Assembly (NCBI RefSeq): GCF_014268785.2
Contig: NZ_JABWRD020000001.1
Span: forward strand, 385,001 to 449,000
Reading direction: 5' to 3'
From: Pseudomonas shirazensis
GTDB lineage: Bacteria; Pseudomonadota; Gammaproteobacteria; Pseudomonadales; Pseudomonadaceae
DNA: 64,000 bases
In this document: positions 53,759 to 63,422 of the stretch, piece by piece
Layout: each line of letters opens with the position of its first letter
Position numbering within the stretch: the first letter of the stretch is position 1
Made by a program: the position numbers and the translations under genes
Notes under the pieces: generated by a model
The model's database searches: none
The model's input: only the letters and a program-made list of their open reading frames with translations
Told to the model about the DNA's origin: nothing

Positions 53759-55206
53759 AGGGTGGCCTCCTTCAACAGGTCGTTGCGTGCGGCCAGGGCA
53801 CGCTCGATATCATCCTTGGGCAAGGTTCTTTCCAGACGTCGGACCAGGCTGCGCGCGCTGCGCTCACCCATGTCCAGGGCAATCCGGGCGTAGGTGTAGG
53901 CCTTGACCCGGTCATGGCACAGGGCACGTCCAAAGGTGTGCAGGCTGGCCATGCGGTACCAGGCAGCCGAGGAACCCTTGTTGGCCTCGGCCTGGAACAA
54001 CGCCATGGCCTTTTCCTGATCGGGCTGATCAGCCACGCCCTTGCTGTAGTACTCGGCCAGCAACAGGCCGGCGCTTGGGTAACCGCTGGCGCGTAGCTCT
54101 TCGATCAGGGCCAGGGCCTTGTCCGGGTCCAGCGTCAGCCAGTTGTTGACCATGTAGAACGACGCCTGCAGGGCTTTGCCGCGGGTCGGGTCGCGCTTTT
54201 GCACCAGATCGATCATCGCCTGGGTTTCATCGGCGTTGTGCTCGGTCGGGTTGGAGATCATGTAGTTGGCCTTGGACACCATCGCCGGCACAAAACCGCG
54301 CTCGACGGCGTCGTCGCGCCAGCGCTGAACCTGCGCAATCGACGCTGCCAGCGCCTCGGCCTGAGCCTTGTCGCGGGCCAGTTGCTCAGGCGTTGGCGGT
54401 AGCTTGGCAGCGGCAGGGTTGGCCTCTTCGCGCTCGTAGCGGTCGGCGTCCTGTTCGGCACGTTGCACGCTGGTGATGTTGTCCAGCAACGAGGCGATCG
54501 CGTGCACGACTTCTACCGGCAGCTGGCTGCGCTGCGGCTCGAGCTCTGTGGCGAAGGCGCGGAAGGCCGGGTCTTGCTGCTCACCGAGAAACGCGTAGTA
54601 CCGGTTGACCGCACGCACATCGAAACGCGCAGCCTCGCGGTACCAGCGCTCGGCCCCGGCGCGATCGCCCTTGCGTTCAGCCAGCACCGCCTTGTACAGC
54701 TGCGGCCGGCAGTTGAGCAGGCACGACTGTTCGTACAGGCCGAGCAGCTCGGTGGCCTGCGGCACGTCGACCAGCTCCGGGTAGACCAGAAACACCTCAA
54801 GCGTAGTGCTGGCGTTGCGCGGGTCGAGCCGGCTCGGGTAGCGCTCCAGTGCCTGTTTCATCCACGGCTGTTGGGGCTGGCGCAGGCTTGGCTGGCGCTC
54901 GATCAAGCGTGCCAGCGAAGCCAGCGCCGGGATCACCCCGCGGCCATCGGCAAAGGCCTGGTGATACAGCGCCACCGATTCTTGCGGTTTGCCATCCGGC
55001 CGCCCGGCCAGCACGTCGCCCAGCAGCAGGGCGCTGGCCAGGTCACCGCGGCCGGCCAGCTCGCGTAGGTCGGCAGTGACGTCGGCGCTCGGGTCCTTGT
55101 ACAAGGCGTAGCGGATCTGCTCCAGGCTCTGTCCAGCGCTGGCGGCGCTGGCACAGGCGAGGGCGATGCTGGCCAGCAGCAGGCGCGAAGGCGTCTTCAG
55201 GGTCAT
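53755..55206 (-). CDS. algK: AlgK-like TPR/Sel1 outer-membrane scaffold protein
   Basis: A 483-aa protein with a signal peptide and helical repeats of the TPR/Sel1 type throughout (for example YSKGVADQPDQEKAMALFQAEA, about 405-426). The signal ends SIALACASAASA, and Cys18 may be the lipidated residue, although the box is weak. AlgK is the lipoprotein that places the AlgE porin and links it to the periplasmic machinery. It starts 22 nt after alg44. Confidence 0.85.
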   Translation of the reverse strand: MTLKTPSRLLLASIALACASAASAGQSLEQIRYALYKDPSADVTADLRELAGRGDLASALLLGDVLAGRPDGKPQESVALYHQAFADGRGVIPALASLARLIERQPSLRQPQQPWMKQALERYPSRLDPRNASTTLEVFLVYPELVDVPQATELLGLYEQSCLLNCRPQLYKAVLAERKGDRAGAERWYREAARFDVRAVNRYYAFLGEQQDPAFRAFATELEPQRSQLPVEVVHAIASLLDNITSVQRAEQDADRYEREEANPAAAKLPPTPEQLARDKAQAEALAASIAQVQRWRDDAVERGFVPAMVSKANYMISNPTEHNADETQAMIDLVQKRDPTRGKALQASFYMVNNWLTLDPDKALALIEELRASGYPSAGLLLAEYYSKGVADQPDQEKAMALFQAEANKGSSAAWYRMASLHTFGRALCHDRVKAYTYARIALDMGERSARSLVRRLERTLPKDDIERALAARNDLLKEATL

Positions 55207-55228
55207 GACGTCAGCTCTCTCGATGAAC

Positions 55229-56392
55229 TCAGTTCTGGCCGGTAAACGGCAGGCCCAGGAACAGGTCTACCGACACTGCTTTCTGGTAGGCCGTGGCCGG
55301 CAACGGGCTGTCTGGGGCAATGGTCAGGGACAGGTTGCGGTTAAGCTCGTCAACCCGTGCATCGACCACCTTGCCGCTGAAGTGTTCATCCAGGCCAAAC
55401 ACCTGCATGTCCACCGAGCGAATGCGGCTGACGTCGGCCAGCTTGTCGAACGGCACGTTGGCGCGTACGAACAGGCCTTGGTCTTTCGGCAGCAGGTGCA
55501 GCAGCGGTGCTTCTTTATAGCCATAGCCATCCAGTGGCTGGCTTGGGAAGTACACCTGGCAGTCGCATGGGCTGTTGATCACGGTCTCGATGGTGGCGCG
55601 ACCGAGCAGGGTTTGCAGGTCGCCTGGCGAGAGGTCGGCAACCGCCTTCATGTCAGCCGGACTGGTGAAGCTGGTGGCCAACTGAGTCGAGATGCTGGCC
55701 AGTGGCTGACCGGCTTTGACTTCGGTGGTGCCGGCCGGCAGCAGGAACTTTACATAGCCGTTGTCGGGCATGCTGATGATCTGCGCGTTGGTCGCAACCT
55801 GGGCCTGCAGGGCCGGGATGCGGAAGAACAGCATGTAGCCCTTGTAGCCAACGAATGCCAGGGCAGCGAGGCCAGCAGCGCTGTACAGCAAGGTGCCGGT
55901 CATGGCCTTGAGGCGAGCACTGGCAGAGCGCGGCGAAGCGTACTTGTGTTTGCGTTCCTTGATGTAGTTTTCCCGCTGCATCACGTTGAATAGGCCATTG
56001 ATGTCGGCGATCTCGCCGGACATGTAGGCGGTGATGATGTAGCGCAGGATGTCGCGCTTCTGCGCGTCGAGGTCGACGAACTGCGCGCCGACTTCGTTGC
56101 CACGCTGGGAGACGATCTTGACCTTGCCATCGATCGACAGGTCGACCTGGTTCAGGCGCAGCTGGATCGATGCGTCATACAGCGCGCCGATGGTCAGCGG
56201 GCCTTCATGCAGCAGGCCGATACCGCCCAGCGAGATGTCTTGCAGGGTGGTTTCGATGACGGTCTGACCACCGCTGGCAAGGCGCACGCGGGCATTGATG
56301 CGGGTGCGTACGTACTGGCGCTCGTCAACCGCTTCATGAACGATGTTGGCCGATGTCTTGCCCGGGGCCGCGGGACTGTTGGTCATGCTCAT
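55229..56392 (-). CDS. alg44: Alg44-like c-di-GMP-binding co-polymerase
   Basis: A 387-aa inner-membrane protein. An N-terminal PilZ domain has RxxxR (Arg31, Arg35) and DxSxxG (Asp52, Ser54, Gly57), needed for c-di-GMP binding. A single transmembrane helix (about 172-192) follows, then a periplasmic domain like membrane-fusion proteins. Together with Alg8 it forms the polymerase and makes synthesis depend on c-di-GMP. 17 nt after alg8. Confidence 0.92.
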   Translation of the reverse strand: MSMTNSPAAPGKTSANIVHEAVDERQYVRTRINARVRLASGGQTVIETTLQDISLGGIGLLHEGPLTIGALYDASIQLRLNQVDLSIDGKVKIVSQRGNEVGAQFVDLDAQKRDILRYIITAYMSGEIADINGLFNVMQRENYIKERKHKYASPRSASARLKAMTGTLLYSAAGLAALAFVGYKGYMLFFRIPALQAQVATNAQIISMPDNGYVKFLLPAGTTEVKAGQPLASISTQLATSFTSPADMKAVADLSPGDLQTLLGRATIETVINSPCDCQVYFPSQPLDGYGYKEAPLLHLLPKDQGLFVRANVPFDKLADVSRIRSVDMQVFGLDEHFSGKVVDARVDELNRNLSLTIAPDSPLPATAYQKAVSVDLFLGLPFTGQN

Positions 56393-56409
56393 GTGCAGGC
56401 GCCTTTCCT

Positions 56410-57942
56410 TTAACGTTGCGTGAGTTCAAGAAGTACGGTGATGACCCCGAAGAAAATGGCGATGGAGGAGAACAACATCGCCTTCGAGGACCAGCGGTTT
56501 AGCGAGGTGTCGAAATCGACACTGCCGGTAGCCAGGGTGGTTTTCTGCCGGGTCCAGCTTTGCTGGTCCATATGGAACATCGCGTAGACCTTCATTACCG
56601 AGCCAACGATCTGGTTGTAATAAAGGACAAACGGATACATCGGGCTGACCGGGTGCTTGGCGAACACGAACAGCACGGTCACCAGAGTGCGCGAGATCAA
56701 TACCCAGAACAGGTACACCAGCAGGTACTGGATGCCGAACACCAGGCCAGCCACCACCGAGGCGGTCAGGCCCATCAGGCAGGTCCACATCGACACCCGT
56801 TGGTCCCACAGCACGTACAGGGTGAACAACCCCAGACGCGCGCGGCCGAGCAGGGCGGTGGCGCGGAAGTTCTGCCGCAGCGAGTTGCCGTACCAGCGGA
56901 ACATCAATTGCCGGGTGGCGATCCAGAAGCTGTCGCTGGGCGGGTGCTCGACGGTCAGGGTGTGGCTGTCGGGTACATAGAAGGTGTCCCAGCCGGCGCG
57001 CATCAGGCTCAGCCAGCTGGACTTGTCGTCTCCGGTCAGGAACTGGAAACGGCCCAGGCGCCAATGCTGAAGAAAGTCTGCTTCGACGTCGCGAATGAAC
57101 TCCGGGTCGATCATCACGCTGGCGCGGAAGAACGACAGCCGCCCGGTCAGGGTCAGTACCCGGTGCGACAGGGCCATCGAGCACATGTTGATGTGCCGCT
57201 GGACAAAGCGCATCGAGTGCCACTGGCGCATCAGGCGGCTACCCTCGACTTCGCAGAACTCGTTGGTAGTCAGGCCGCCGACGTTGGGCAGCACGGCAAA
57301 CATCTTCACTGCGCGCTCGACACAGCCGGGCAGCATCATGGTGTCGCCATCGACCACGCCGACCACCGCATCTTCCATCGGCATCTGCCGCGACAGTGCG
57401 CGAAAGGCGTGGGCCAGGCCATCACGTTTACCGGTGCCGCGGGCGCGGACGATCACCAGCTTGATGTCGTCGCGGTCGCGCACTTCATTGCGCATGATGT
57501 CCTTGATGAAATTCTCGTCGCCCTTTTCCACGATCGAAGCAATCACGGTGCACGGCACATTCAGCCGCTGCACTTCCTGAAACACCGACTGGTAGACCTT
57601 GAAGGTGGTCGAGGTCGGGATACGGAAGCTGGTAACCACCATGAACATGTGCGAAGGCAGTGCCGCATCACCCAGGCGCTCGACTTCGCGGCGCATGCGT
57701 GGGAACCGCCAATGCAGAAAATACATGCCGCGCAGGTAGTGCACGATGGCATTGCCATAGCGCCACATCCCGAGCGTGCCGATAACAAAGATGAACAGAT
57801 GATGGCTCGGGTCCAGATAAGCCGGGGCGATCATCTCCGACGCCAGCGCGATCAGCCCGGCCAGGCACGCCCAGGCGCAGAAGCTGGCGGCCGCGCGCAG
57901 GTAACCTGGGGCCTCGAAAGGTCGCTGTTGCGTTCGTTCCAT
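56410..57942 (-). CDS. alg8: Alg8-like polymannuronate synthase
   Basis: A 510-aa GT2 glycosyltransferase with N-terminal helices (about 20-80) and four C-terminal helices. Motifs are VDGDT (DxD, 197-201), TGKRDG (about 170-175), TGDDKSSW (303-310) and RWYGNSLRQN (about 340). It polymerises GDP-mannuronate. By eye it is only about half identical to P. aeruginosa Alg8, unusual within the genus. Start 57942 is chosen because family sequence begins there; the gap to algD is 63 nt. Confidence 0.9.
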   Translation of the reverse strand: MERTQQRPFEAPGYLRAAASFCAWACLAGLIALASEMIAPAYLDPSHHLFIFVIGTLGMWRYGNAIVHYLRGMYFLHWRFPRMRREVERLGDAALPSHMFMVVTSFRIPTSTTFKVYQSVFQEVQRLNVPCTVIASIVEKGDENFIKDIMRNEVRDRDDIKLVIVRARGTGKRDGLAHAFRALSRQMPMEDAVVGVVDGDTMMLPGCVERAVKMFAVLPNVGGLTTNEFCEVEGSRLMRQWHSMRFVQRHINMCSMALSHRVLTLTGRLSFFRASVMIDPEFIRDVEADFLQHWRLGRFQFLTGDDKSSWLSLMRAGWDTFYVPDSHTLTVEHPPSDSFWIATRQLMFRWYGNSLRQNFRATALLGRARLGLFTLYVLWDQRVSMWTCLMGLTASVVAGLVFGIQYLLVYLFWVLISRTLVTVLFVFAKHPVSPMYPFVLYYNQIVGSVMKVYAMFHMDQQSWTRQKTTLATGSVDFDTSLNRWSSKAMLFSSIAIFFGVITVLLELTQR

Positions 57943-58005
57943 GTAGCGTGTGCTCCTGTCTGCGGCCGCACCCACGGCGAACTGCCGGGGTGCGACCTGC
58001 ATCGA

Positions 58006-59313
58006 TTACCAGCAGATGCCTTGGCGTTGCTCGTCGCTGACGCCGTCCATGAACCCGACCAGGTCGATGACCTGTTTGCCGTCGATGTTCTGCAGGGCAC
58101 TGGCAAAGCGCTCGTCGTTGTTGCCCAGGACGATCACATCGGCTTCGGCGATCACTTGCTCAAGGTCGTTCTGCAGCAACGAAGACACATGCGGGATGAC
58201 CGACTCGATGTAGTCGCGGTTGGCACCGAACACCCGTGCGTACTCGACGTTGGCGTCGAAGATGCGCAGGTCGTAGCCCTTGCCGATCAATTTCTCGGCC
58301 AGGGTTACCAGCGGGCTTTCGCGCAGGTCATCGCTGCCGGCCTTGAACGCCAGGCCGAGCAGGGCGACTTTGCGTTTGCCGGTGCGCTCGACCAGGTCAA
58401 AGGCGATATCGACCTGATTGCGGTTGCTGGCCATCAGCGAGGCGAGCAGGGGGTGCTCGACATCCAGCTGGCCGGCGCGGTAGGTGAGGGCGCGCACGTC
58501 CTTGGGCAGGCACGAGCCGCCGAACGCAAAGCCTGGGCGCAGGTAATAGCGCGACAGGTTGAGCTTGTAGTCCTGGCAGACCACGTCCATCACTTCGCGG
58601 CCATCGACGCCGGAGGCTTTGGCGATGTTGCCAATTTCGTTGGCGAAGCTGACCTTGGTCGCGTGCCAGACGTTGCAGGTGTACTTGATCAGCTCGGCGA
58701 CTTCCACCGACTTGCGGATCACCGGCGCATCCAGGCCCTGGTACAACGAAGCCAGCAAGTCGCCCGACTGGGTGTCGAGCTCGCCGATCACGGTCATGGC
58801 AGGGAAGTCGTAGTCCTTGATCGCGGTGCTTTCACGCAGGAACTCAGGGTTGACGGCAACGCCGAAATCGGTGCCGGCCTTCTTGCCCGAGTACTGCTCA
58901 AGGATCGGAATGACCACATTCTTGACGGTGCCCGGCAACACGGTGCTGCGCACCACGACCGTGTGGCGGCTTTGCTTGTCGCGCAGGACCGTACCGATTT
59001 CACGGCAGACGACTTCCATATAGACCAGATCGAGGTCGCCGTTCTTCTTGCTCGGCGTACCGACGCACAGAAGCGACAGGTCGGTGGCGAGTACCGCGGC
59101 CTGAACGTCGGTAGTTCCGCGCAGGCGGCCCTGATTGACGCCGTCTTGCAGCAGTTGCTCGAGGCCTGGCTCAACGATTGGCGACTTGCCCTGGTTGATC
59201 AGATCGATTTTCGCCTGGGAGACGTCCACTCCCAACACATGATGACCGCGCGCCGACAAGCAGCCCGCGCAGACTGCGCCCACATAGCCAAGGCCAAAGA
59301 TGCTGATGTTCAT
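58006..59313 (-). CDS. algD: GDP-mannose 6-dehydrogenase
   Basis: A 435-aa NAD-dependent enzyme that oxidises GDP-mannose to GDP-mannuronate, the committed step. The Rossmann motif GLGYVGAVCAGCLSARGH starts at residue 7; Lys210 and catalytic Cys268 (FAFGGSCLPKD) match P. aeruginosa numbering exactly. Well conserved along its length and first gene of the operon. AGAGG lies 5 nt before the start. GDP-mannose supply (algA) must come from elsewhere. Confidence 0.96.
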   Translation of the reverse strand: MNISIFGLGYVGAVCAGCLSARGHHVLGVDVSQAKIDLINQGKSPIVEPGLEQLLQDGVNQGRLRGTTDVQAAVLATDLSLLCVGTPSKKNGDLDLVYMEVVCREIGTVLRDKQSRHTVVVRSTVLPGTVKNVVIPILEQYSGKKAGTDFGVAVNPEFLRESTAIKDYDFPAMTVIGELDTQSGDLLASLYQGLDAPVIRKSVEVAELIKYTCNVWHATKVSFANEIGNIAKASGVDGREVMDVVCQDYKLNLSRYYLRPGFAFGGSCLPKDVRALTYRAGQLDVEHPLLASLMASNRNQVDIAFDLVERTGKRKVALLGLAFKAGSDDLRESPLVTLAEKLIGKGYDLRIFDANVEYARVFGANRDYIESVIPHVSSLLQNDLEQVIAEADVIVLGNNDERFASALQNIDGKQVIDLVGFMDGVSDEQRQGICW

Positions 59314-59762
59314 AGATCCCTCTCCCAGGACACGGCAAGGCCGGCCGAGATGCTCAGTTCAAGAAGTTTTCAATTAGGCAGACGCGCAGAAACAAGCCGC
59401 GAGGAAGTGGCAATACAGGCTGTTTTTTTTGGTCTTTTTTCATCCTAAAGGGGTTGCTGTTAGAACCGCAAGCGTTGATCTGCGGCTTTGTGAAAATACT
59501 TTAATCGTCGCCTGTTAAAGTTTAAAAACCGTTTGAAAACAACGACTTAAAGTTTGATGTAAGTTCGGCGTCAAAAATCCGATCACGCTTGATTGGCAAT
59601 AAAATGGCGTCGGTAAACTGTCGTCGATGTATTATTTTTCATCTTGTGGACTGCGCCTGGTGCCGCCTTGCGTCGAGCGGCTGTGCTAGGCATAGTTGCA
59701 CCTGGTTACACCTCGGGTGCTGGAAGTGCCCGATCGCCCTTTACTGCACAGGAAGCATCCTT
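59314..59762. other. AT-rich divergent regulatory region upstream of algD
   Basis: This 449-nt stretch separates algD from the XRE regulator. It is AT-rich, with T8 and T6 tracts (59421-59440) and many A/T runs (59490-59560), typical of sites for MvaT/H-NS-like or AmrZ-type binding. A candidate promoter is at 59546-59574. No coding frame fits. Confidence 0.6.
59546..59574 (-). promoter_or_regulatory. Candidate algD promoter (sigma70-like, overlapping AlgU-like -35)
   Basis: On the minus strand TTGACG (59569-59574) and TTTAAG (59546-59551) are 17 nt apart. Overlapping this, GAACTT (59561-59566) is the consensus -35 of AlgU (sigma22), but the expected TCTGA -10 is only weakly present as TCGTT at 15 nt. 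The leader to algD would be about 225 nt. Confidence 0.4.
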
Positions 59763-60089
59763 ATGAAAGGAATCGGACCTAGGCTGCGCGAAGAGCGTGA
59801 ACGTCTGGCACTTACCCAGCGCAGATTTGGTGAGATCGGGGGCGTCGAGCCCAATGCCCAGGGCAAATACGAGAGCGGCGAGCGCACTCCGCGGGTTGAC
59901 TACCTCGCCGCGGTGGTCGCTTGCGGCGTTGACGCCAGATACGTGCTCAGTGGTGTCCGCACGCCACCTCCCATAACCAATCTCAGTGAAGACGAGACCC
60001 GCTTGCTGGGTACGTTTCGCAGCCTGTCCGCCAGCGATCAGGCTGCGCTGTGGTACCTCGCCGAGCGCTTGCTGGGTGACGCCAGCTAA
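59763..60089 (+). CDS. XRE-family transcriptional regulator
   Basis: A 108-aa protein with a phage-repressor-type helix-turn-helix (about 8-62: RLREERERLALTQRRFGEIG then GKYESGERTPRVDYLAAV) and a short helical tail. It is divergent from the exopolysaccharide operon and directly upstream of gacA, so could regulate either, itself, or neither. Start 59763 with AGGA 8-9 nt upstream; the longer frame upstream lies in the AT-rich region and is rejected. Confidence 0.85.
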   Translation: MKGIGPRLREERERLALTQRRFGEIGGVEPNAQGKYESGERTPRVDYLAAVVACGVDARYVLSGVRTPPPITNLSEDETRLLGTFRSLSASDQAALWYLAERLLGDAS

Positions 60090-60215
60090 AGCCTGACCAG
60101 ATAGTCAGTTCAGATCGAGCAAAAGGCCTGGAATCGTGATGCGAAGGGCTAGGTCGACCCTGTAATTTTTTGTTATGGTGGCGGGATCCAATCGCCCCAC
60201 TGACGAGGTGTCTGC

Positions 60216-60854
60216 TTGATTAGGGTCCTAGTGGTCGATGATCACGATCTGGTGCGTACCGGCATCACCCGCATGCTTGCCGATATCGACGGCTTGCAGG
60301 TGGTGGGTGAGGCGGATTCCGGTGAGACAGCCCTCAAGCTGGCCCGTGAGCTGAAACCCGATGTTGTCCTCATGGACGTCAAGATGCCTGGCATCGGCGG
60401 CCTCGAGGCGACCCGCAAGCTGCTGCGTAGCCATCCGGACACCAAAGTGGTGGCGGTCACCGTATGTGAGGAAGACCCGTTCCCGACGCGTCTGCTGCAG
60501 GCCGGCGCCGCTGGCTATTTGACCAAGGGTGCGGCGCTGGATGAAATGGTCCAGGCCATTCGCCTGGCATTTGCCGGCCAGCGCTATATCAGCCCGCAGA
60601 TCGCCCAGCAGCTGGCGCTGAAGTCATTCCAGCCGCAGGGCTCGCCGTTCGACTCGCTGTCCGAGCGAGAAATCCAGATCGCTTTGATGATCGTCGGCTG
60701 CCAGAAAGTGCAGATCATCTCCGATAAGTTGTGTCTGTCCCCCAAGACCGTCAATACTTACCGCTATCGAATTTTCGAAAAACTTTCGGTCACCAGCGAT
60801 GTCGAATTGACGTTACTGGCCGTACGCCACGGTATGGTCGACGCAAGCCTCTGA
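60216..60854 (+). CDS. gacA: Response regulator GacA (UvrY)
   Basis: A 212-aa NarL/FixJ regulator. The phospho-acceptor is Asp54 (VLMDVKMPG), the Lys is in YLTKGAAL, and a LuxR-type helix-turn-helix is at about 147-205. With GacS it controls RsmY/RsmZ small RNAs and thereby secondary metabolism and exopolysaccharides. The start is TTG with GAGG 7 nt upstream, as known for gacA in other Pseudomonas. It starts an operon with uvrC and pgsA. Confidence 0.96.
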   Translation: MIRVLVVDDHDLVRTGITRMLADIDGLQVVGEADSGETALKLARELKPDVVLMDVKMPGIGGLEATRKLLRSHPDTKVVAVTVCEEDPFPTRLLQAGAAGYLTKGAALDEMVQAIRLAFAGQRYISPQIAQQLALKSFQPQGSPFDSLSEREIQIALMIVGCQKVQIISDKLCLSPKTVNTYRYRIFEKLSVTSDVELTLLAVRHGMVDASL

Positions 60855-60860
60855 GTTTCC

Positions 60861-62684
60861 ATGTCCCCAATTTTTGATGCCAGCGCATTCCTGGCGACCT
60901 GCAGTGGTCGGCCGGGTGTGTACCGTATGTTCGACGCCGAGGCGCGGCTGCTCTATGTGGGCAAGGCCAAGAACCTCAAGAAGCGTCTGGCCAGCTATTT
61001 CCGCAAGACCGGGCTGGCGCCCAAGACTGCCGCCCTGGTGGCGCGCATCGCCCAGGTCGAAACCACCATCACCGCCAACGAGACCGAGGCGCTGCTGCTT
61101 GAGCAGAACCTGATCAAGGAGTGGCGGCCGCCGTACAACATCCTGTTGCGCGACGATAAGTCTTACCCATATGTATTCCTGTCTGACGGCCAGTTCCCAC
61201 GCCTGGGTATTCATCGCGGGGCGAAAAAGGCCAAAGGTCGTTATTTCGGCCCGTACCCAAGTGCTGGTGCCATCCGCGAAAGCCTGAGCCTGTTGCAGAA
61301 GGGCTTCATGGTCCGCCAGTGCGAAGACAGCTATTACGCGAACCGGACCCGGCCGTGCCTGCAATATCAGATCAAGCGCTGCAAAGGCCCCTGCGTGGAC
61401 TTGGTCAGTCCAGAGGAATATGCCGAGGACGTGCGTCACTCGGTGATGTTCCTCGAAGGCCGCAGCCAGCAGTTGGGCAATGAGCTCAATGCCGAGATGG
61501 AACAGGCGGCGATGACCTTGAATTTCGAGAAGGCAGCCCAGCTGCGCGATCAGATCGCCTTGTTGCGCCGGGTGCAGGACCAGCAGTACATGGAAGGCGG
61601 TTCCGGTGAGGTCGACGTGGTTGCGGCCTTCATCAACCCGGGCGGCGCCTGTGTGCACCTGATCAGCGTACGCGGCGGGCGGGTGCTTGGCAGCAAGAAT
61701 TTCTTCCCGCAGGTGGGCATCGAGGAGGACGTCAGTGAAGTCATGGCAGCGTTCCTCGCTCAGTATTACCTGGGCAATGCCGAACGCGAGATGCCCGGCG
61801 AGCTGATCGTCAACGTCGTCCACGAAGACTTCGCCGCTATCAGCGAAGCCGTGCAGACCTTGCGCGGGCGCGAGTTAGCCATTACCCATCGCGTGCGTGG
61901 CACCCGTGCCCGCTGGCAACAACTGGCCGTGACCAATGCCGAGCAGGCGTTGAACGCCCGGCTGGCCAACCGGCAACACATGGCCGCACGCTTTGAAGCC
62001 CTGGCCAGCGTGCTCGGCCTTGATGAAGTACCGCAGCGCCTTGAGTGCTACGACATCAGCCATTCCAGCGGTGAGGCCACTGTAGCCAGTTGCGTGGTGT
62101 TCGGCCCGGAAGGCCCGATCAAGTCCGACTATCGCCGTTTTAACATCGAAGGCATTACCGGCGGTGACGACTATGCCGCCATGCACCAGGCACTGATGCG
62201 CCGCTATGGCCGGATCCAGGCCGGCGAGGGCAAGTTGCCCGATGTGTTGCTGGTCGACGGCGGCAAGGGTCAATTGAACATGGCCCGCGACGTCATGCAG
62301 GAACTGGGCATCAGCGACCTGACCTTGCTCGGCGTAGCCAAGGGCGTGACCCGCAAGGCCGGCTTCGAGACCCTCTACCTCAATGACGTAGCCCATGAGT
62401 TCACCCTTAAGGGCGACTCTGCCGCGCTGCACTTGATCCAGCAGATCCGCGACGAAGCGCACCGTTTTGCTATCACCGGCCACCGTGCCCGGCGCGGCAA
62501 GGCCCGACGCACCTCCAGCCTGGAAGACGTCGCCGGCGTTGGCCCGAAGCGCCGCCGCGAGCTGCTGAAACATTTCGGCGGACTGCAGGAGCTCAATCGC
62601 GCCAGTATCGACGAGATCGCCAAAGCACCCGGAATCAGTAAAAAGCTTGCCGAGTCGATTTATGCCAGCCTGCATAGCGAGTAG
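60861..62684 (+). CDS. uvrC: Excinuclease ABC subunit C
   Basis: A 607-aa nuclease that makes both cuts in nucleotide excision repair. Domains: GIY-YIG (about 15-95, [19 protein letters not shown]), a Cys-rich linker, UVR motif (about 200-235), RNase H-like endonuclease (about 390-535 with [10 protein letters not shown]) and a C-terminal helix-hairpin-helix pair (about 550-605). It lies 6 nt after gacA, the common arrangement in gamma-proteobacteria. Confidence 0.97.
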   Translation: MSPIFDASAFLATCSGRPGVYRMFDAEARLLYVGKAKNLKKRLASYFRKTGLAPKTAALVARIAQVETTITANETEALLLEQNLIKEWRPPYNILLRDDKSYPYVFLSDGQFPRLGIHRGAKKAKGRYFGPYPSAGAIRESLSLLQKGFMVRQCEDSYYANRTRPCLQYQIKRCKGPCVDLVSPEEYAEDVRHSVMFLEGRSQQLGNELNAEMEQAAMTLNFEKAAQLRDQIALLRRVQDQQYMEGGSGEVDVVAAFINPGGACVHLISVRGGRVLGSKNFFPQVGIEEDVSEVMAAFLAQYYLGNAEREMPGELIVNVVHEDFAAISEAVQTLRGRELAITHRVRGTRARWQQLAVTNAEQALNARLANRQHMAARFEALASVLGLDEVPQRLECYDISHSSGEATVASCVVFGPEGPIKSDYRRFNIEGITGGDDYAAMHQALMRRYGRIQAGEGKLPDVLLVDGGKGQLNMARDVMQELGISDLTLLGVAKGVTRKAGFETLYLNDVAHEFTLKGDSAALHLIQQIRDEAHRFAITGHRARRGKARRTSSLEDVAGVGPKRRRELLKHFGGLQELNRASIDEIAKAPGISKKLAESIYASLHSE

Positions 62685-62717
62685 AATGCCCAGTTCAACT
62701 CGCAGCCAGTCGTACCG

Positions 62718-63278
62718 ATGAATATTCCAAATCTGCTCACCGTTCTACGCGTCCTGCTCATCCCGATCTTCATTCTGCTGTTCTATGTGCCCTATCACTG
62801 GAGCTACATGGCTGCCAGCACGGTGTTTGCCATCGCCGCTGCCACCGACTGGCTGGACGGCTATCTGGCCCGTCGTCTGCAGCAGAGCACTGCGCTCGGT
62901 GCCTTTCTCGACCCGGTCGCAGACAAGCTGATGGTCGCGGTTGCTCTGGTGCTGCTGGTACAGGTACACGCGAACTTCTGGCTGACCTTGCCTGCGGCGG
63001 TGATCATTGGCCGCGAGATCGTTGTTTCGGCGCTGCGTGAGTGGATGGCCGAGTTGGGGGCGAGGGCACATGTTGCCGTGTCCAATCTGGGCAAGTGGAA
63101 GACTGCGGCGCAGATGCTCTCCCTGGTGATCCTGCTGGCTAACCCGCCGGTCTTTGGCTTCTGGGTTGTGCTGGGCTATGGTCTGCTGCTGGTGGCTGCA
63201 GCGCTGACGTTGATCTCCATGATCAATTACCTGGTCGCCGCCTGGCCGCATCTGCGTGAAGGTTCGGAGCCGAAATAA
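62718..63278 (+). CDS. pgsA: CDP-diacylglycerol-glycerol-3-phosphate 3-phosphatidyltransferase
   Basis: A 186-aa membrane enzyme that makes phosphatidylglycerolphosphate from CDP-diacylglycerol. The full signature D-x2-DG-x2-AR-x8-G-x3-D-x3-D is present (DWLDGYLAR to LDPVADK, about 54-79), with about four to five transmembrane helices. It is 33 nt after uvrC. Normal length. Confidence 0.96.
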   Translation: MNIPNLLTVLRVLLIPIFILLFYVPYHWSYMAASTVFAIAAATDWLDGYLARRLQQSTALGAFLDPVADKLMVAVALVLLVQVHANFWLTLPAAVIIGREIVVSALREWMAELGARAHVAVSNLGKWKTAAQMLSLVILLANPPVFGFWVVLGYGLLLVAAALTLISMINYLVAAWPHLREGSEPK

Positions 63279-63298
63279 AACTTTTTTGAATCAAGGGG

Positions 63299-63326
63299 TT
63301 GACGGCGTTTGGCAGATCGCTAGAAT
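63299..63326 (+). promoter_or_regulatory. tRNA-Gly promoter
   Basis: TTGACG (63299-63304) and TAGAAT (63321-63326) with a 16-nt spacer, ending 14 nt before the tRNA. A typical strong stable-RNA promoter. Confidence 0.75.
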
Positions 63327-63340
63327 AGCGCCATCACCAA

Positions 63341-63416
<76 letters not shown>

Positions 63417-63422
63417 GTTATA

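Noticed and set aside
56560..59448. Long plus-strand open frame opposite alg8 and algD
   Set aside because: Antisense to two well-conserved genes, no ribosome site or domain; composition is that of a shadow frame.
59529..59537. AlgR-box-like CCGTTTGAA upstream of algD
   Set aside because: Only 7 of 9 bases fit and the last two conserved bases are wrong; expected often by chance in this region.
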